Assembly: GCA_036502625.1 (NCBI GenBank)
Contig: DASXYG010000122.1
Span: 1-64,000, forward strand
Direction of reading: 5' to 3'
Origin: DASXYG01 sp036502625
GTDB taxonomy: Bacteria > Actinomycetota > Actinomycetes > Streptosporangiales > Streptosporangiaceae
DNA length: 64,000 nt
Positions 62,901-64,000 of this stretch are shown in pieces (position 1 is the first letter of the stretch; every line of letters begins with the position of its first letter). The notes below the pieces were generated by a model. It saw only the letters and a list, made by a program, of their open reading frames with translations. It searched no databases and was not told the origin of the DNA. Both the position numbers and the translations under genes were made by a program.

Positions 62901-64000
62901 CACCACGACATCTACTCCATCGAGGACCTCGCGCAGCTCATCCACGACCTGAAGAACGCGAACCCGGACGCCCGGGTGCACGTCAAGCTGGTCTCGGAGA
63001 TGGGCGTCGGCACGGTCGCCGCCGGGGTGAGCAAGGCGCACGCGGACGTCGTGCTGATCTCCGGGCACGACGGCGGCACCGGCGCGTCGCCGCTGACGTC
63101 GCTGAAGCACGCCGGCACCCCGTGGGAGCTGGGGCTGGCGGAGACGCAGCAGACGCTGCTGCTCAACGGGCTGCGCGACCGCATCGTCGTGCAGGCGGAC
63201 GGGCAGATGAAGACCGGCCGCGACGTCGTCGTGGCGGCGCTGCTCGGCGCGGAGGAGTTCGGCTTCGCGACCGCGCCGCTCGTGGTGTCCGGCTGCGTCA
63301 TGATGCGCGTCTGCCACCTGGACACCTGCCCGGTCGGCATCGCCACGCAGAACCCGGAGCTGCGGTCCCGCTACGCCGGGCAGGCCGAGTTCGTGGTGAC
63401 GTTCTTCGAGTTCATCGCCCAGGAGGTCCGCGAGTACCTCGCCGAGCTGGGGTTCCGCAGCCTCGCCGAGGCCGTCGGGCACGTGGAGATGCTGGCCGTG
63501 CAGGACGCGGTCGACCACTGGAAGGCCGCCGACCTGGACCTCGGGCCCATCCTGCACGCGGCGGACCGCCCGTACGGCGGCGACCTGCACCGTACGCGGG
63601 ACCAGGACCACGGCCTGGACAAGGCGCTGGACAACACGGTGATCCAGCTCGCCGAGGGCGCCATCGAGAACGGCGACCGGGTGCGGCTGGAGCTGCCGGT
63701 GCGCAACGTCAACCGGACCGTCGGCACCATGCTCGGCCACGCCGTCACGAAGCGGTGGGGCGGCGCCGGGCTGCCCGACGACACCATCGACGTCACGTTC
63801 ACCGGCTCCGCCGGGCAGTCGTTCGGCGCGTTCGTGCCCAGCGGCGTGACGCTGCGGCTGGTCGGCGACGCCAACGACTACCTGGGCAAGGGCCTGTCCG
63901 GCGGGCGGATCGTCGTACGGCCCGCGGCGTCCGCGGCGTTCGCCGCCGAGGAGAACATCATCGCCGGGAACGTCGTCCTGTACGGCGCCACGTCCGGCGA
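59910..64000 (+). CDS. gltB: Glutamate synthase large subunit, C-terminus cut by window edge
   Basis: 1363 of roughly 1500 residues are visible. The N-terminal glutaminase domain begins after a 26-residue propeptide at Cys27 (EHDACGVGMV), the expected nucleophile. HSRFSTNTFPSWPLAHP and HNGEINTVKGN follow. The FMN domain has GAMSYGSISAEAHQTLA, KPGEGGQLPGHK and SGHDGGTGASPL, with 3Fe-4S cysteines C1129, C1135 and C1140. The C-terminal beta-helix has begun (GAFVPSGVTLRLVGDANDY). ATG 59910 has an AGGAG site. gltD is expected just beyond the window. Confidence 0.97.
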   Translation, partial: MAAALPLPSARAGDHGLYDTAFEHDACGVGMVADLTGRAGHETVERGLTVLRNLEHRGAKGAEADTGDGAGILTQIPDAFFRAVCPFALPDPGAYAAGLAFLPPDPGERATTVAAVEAIAAEEGLTVLGWRDLPHDPEHCGPAARNVLPHLAQLFVAGPAGERGIDLDRTAFCLRKRAEHELGLYFASLSARTIVYKGMLTAPQLEPFFADLSDPRFASGLALVHSRFSTNTFPSWPLAHPYRYIAHNGEINTVKGNRNWMRAREALLASDLIPGDLSRLYPIVDPEGSDSASFDECLELLHLGGRSLPHAVRMMIPEPWENHDRMDPATRAFYQFHSCVMEAWDGPACVAFTDGTLVGAVLDRNGLRPGRYWVTDDGLVVLASEVGVLDIPADRIVRKGRLQPGRIFCVDTAAGRILEDEEIKGDLVREHPYEEWTAAGLVQLADLPDRDRTVPSHDALLKVQQAFGYTEEEERIILRPMATTGAEPIGSMGTDTPVAALSAKPRLLFDYFTQQFAQVTNPPLDAIREEMVTALGTSIGPEPNILSPGPWSCRKIIVPFPVIGNADLAKIVHIDDDGDMPGFRTYVVDARYDVAGDGGALRRRLDEIRAEVSQAIADGARTLVLSDRGVDAERAPIPSLLVTGAVHHHLVRERARARVGLVVEAGDVRECHHVALLVGYGAAAVNPYLAMETVEELARDGVLTGVTPEQASANLVKALGKGVLKIMSKMGVSTVGSYMGAQIFEAVGLGPEVVDSCFTGTTSRLGGVGLDVLSEEVARRHRYAYPPGGNAAPHRTLAVGGEYQWRREGEAHLFNPQTVFKLQHATRARKYEIFKEYTGAVDDQARTLMTLRGLFRLRTGDRPAVPVDEVEPVSEIVKRFSTGAMSYGSISAEAHQTLAIAMNRLGGKSNTGEGGEDADRFTRDANGDLRRSAIKQVASGRFGVTSEYLVNADDLQIKMAQGAKPGEGGQLPGHKVYPWIAHTRHSTPGVGLISPPPHHDIYSIEDLAQLIHDLKNANPDARVHVKLVSEMGVGTVAAGVSKAHADVVLISGHDGGTGASPLTSLKHAGTPWELGLAETQQTLLLNGLRDRIVVQADGQMKTGRDVVVAALLGAEEFGFATAPLVVSGCVMMRVCHLDTCPVGIATQNPELRSRYAGQAEFVVTFFEFIAQEVREYLAELGFRSLAEAVGHVEMLAVQDAVDHWKAADLDLGPILHAADRPYGGDLHRTRDQDHGLDKALDNTVIQLAEGAIENGDRVRLELPVRNVNRTVGTMLGHAVTKRWGGAGLPDDTIDVTFTGSAGQSFGAFVPSGVTLRLVGDANDYLGKGLSGGRIVVRPAASAAFAAEENIIAGNVVLYGATSG

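Overview
The window is one chromosomal stretch from a very high-GC actinobacterium. Supporting signs are third codon positions almost all G/C, frequent GTG starts, stop-start overlaps of the GTGA/ATGA type, a mraZ-to-divIVA division cluster with sepF and yggT, a meso-DAP type MurE, and PriA in place of HisA. Gene order (division cluster, lspA-rluD, tesB-ybaK-LON, hisDCBHAF, hisI, trpCBA, lgt, gltB) matches Streptomyces and its relatives. Several local differences (a PadR gene in front of ftsZ, an inverted ileS, missing pgeF and trpE) argue against Streptomyces itself. A Streptosporangiales-like actinomycete is my best inference, and it is not proven by the sequence.

Layout. 1-2202 (minus): a MoxR ATPase and a DUF58 protein that runs off the left edge. 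2551-23344 (plus): the dcw cluster mraZ-rsmH-ftsL-ftsI-murE-murF-mraY-murD-ftsW-murG-murC-ftsQ, then a GC-rich repeat tract and a padR-type regulator, then ftsZ-yggS-sepF-yggT-divIVA. 23391-25508: a large membrane-anchored protein with two small Cys/His zinc-type domains far apart on a disordered linker. 25597-31887 (minus): mutT1-ppk1 behind a PHO-box-like element, and ileS behind a translational T-box riboswitch. 32292-38127: lspA, rluD, a GNAT enzyme, an iron-regulated siderophore-interacting protein, tesB, a DUF2567 protein, ybaK and a LON-domain protein. 38425-43717: hisD-hisC-hisB-small membrane gene-hisH-priA-hisF. 43738-49056: two minus-strand genes and a heterodimeric ABC exporter. 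49124-54383: hisI, a Trp-associated membrane protein, a CD225 protein, a DUF2752 protein and trpC-leader-trpB-trpA. 54447-56816: two DsbA-like proteins around a MauE-like membrane protein. 56858-64000: lgt, a Pro/Gln/Gly-rich membrane protein, and gltB cut by the right edge.

How the parts work together. The first third makes lipid II and the divisome and links it to polar growth (DivIVA). The middle holds polyphosphate and nucleotide-pool functions, Ile-tRNA charging, lipoprotein signal processing (LspA here, Lgt later) and iron handling. The rest is amino-acid biosynthesis. PriA probably serves both the histidine and tryptophan pathways, because no trpF is seen. trpE, trpD, trpG, hisG, hisE and gltD are not in the window.

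Regulation is readable in several places: four MraZ boxes at exact 10-bp spacing over the mraZ promoter, a palindrome on the padR -10, the ileS T-box, an IdeR/DtxR box, a PHO-box-like repeat, a Trp-codon leader peptide before trpB, and a recurring TAnnnT hexamer 6-9 bases before start codons that suggests many leaderless mRNAs. I saw no rRNA, tRNA, CRISPR array, insertion sequence, prophage or integrase.
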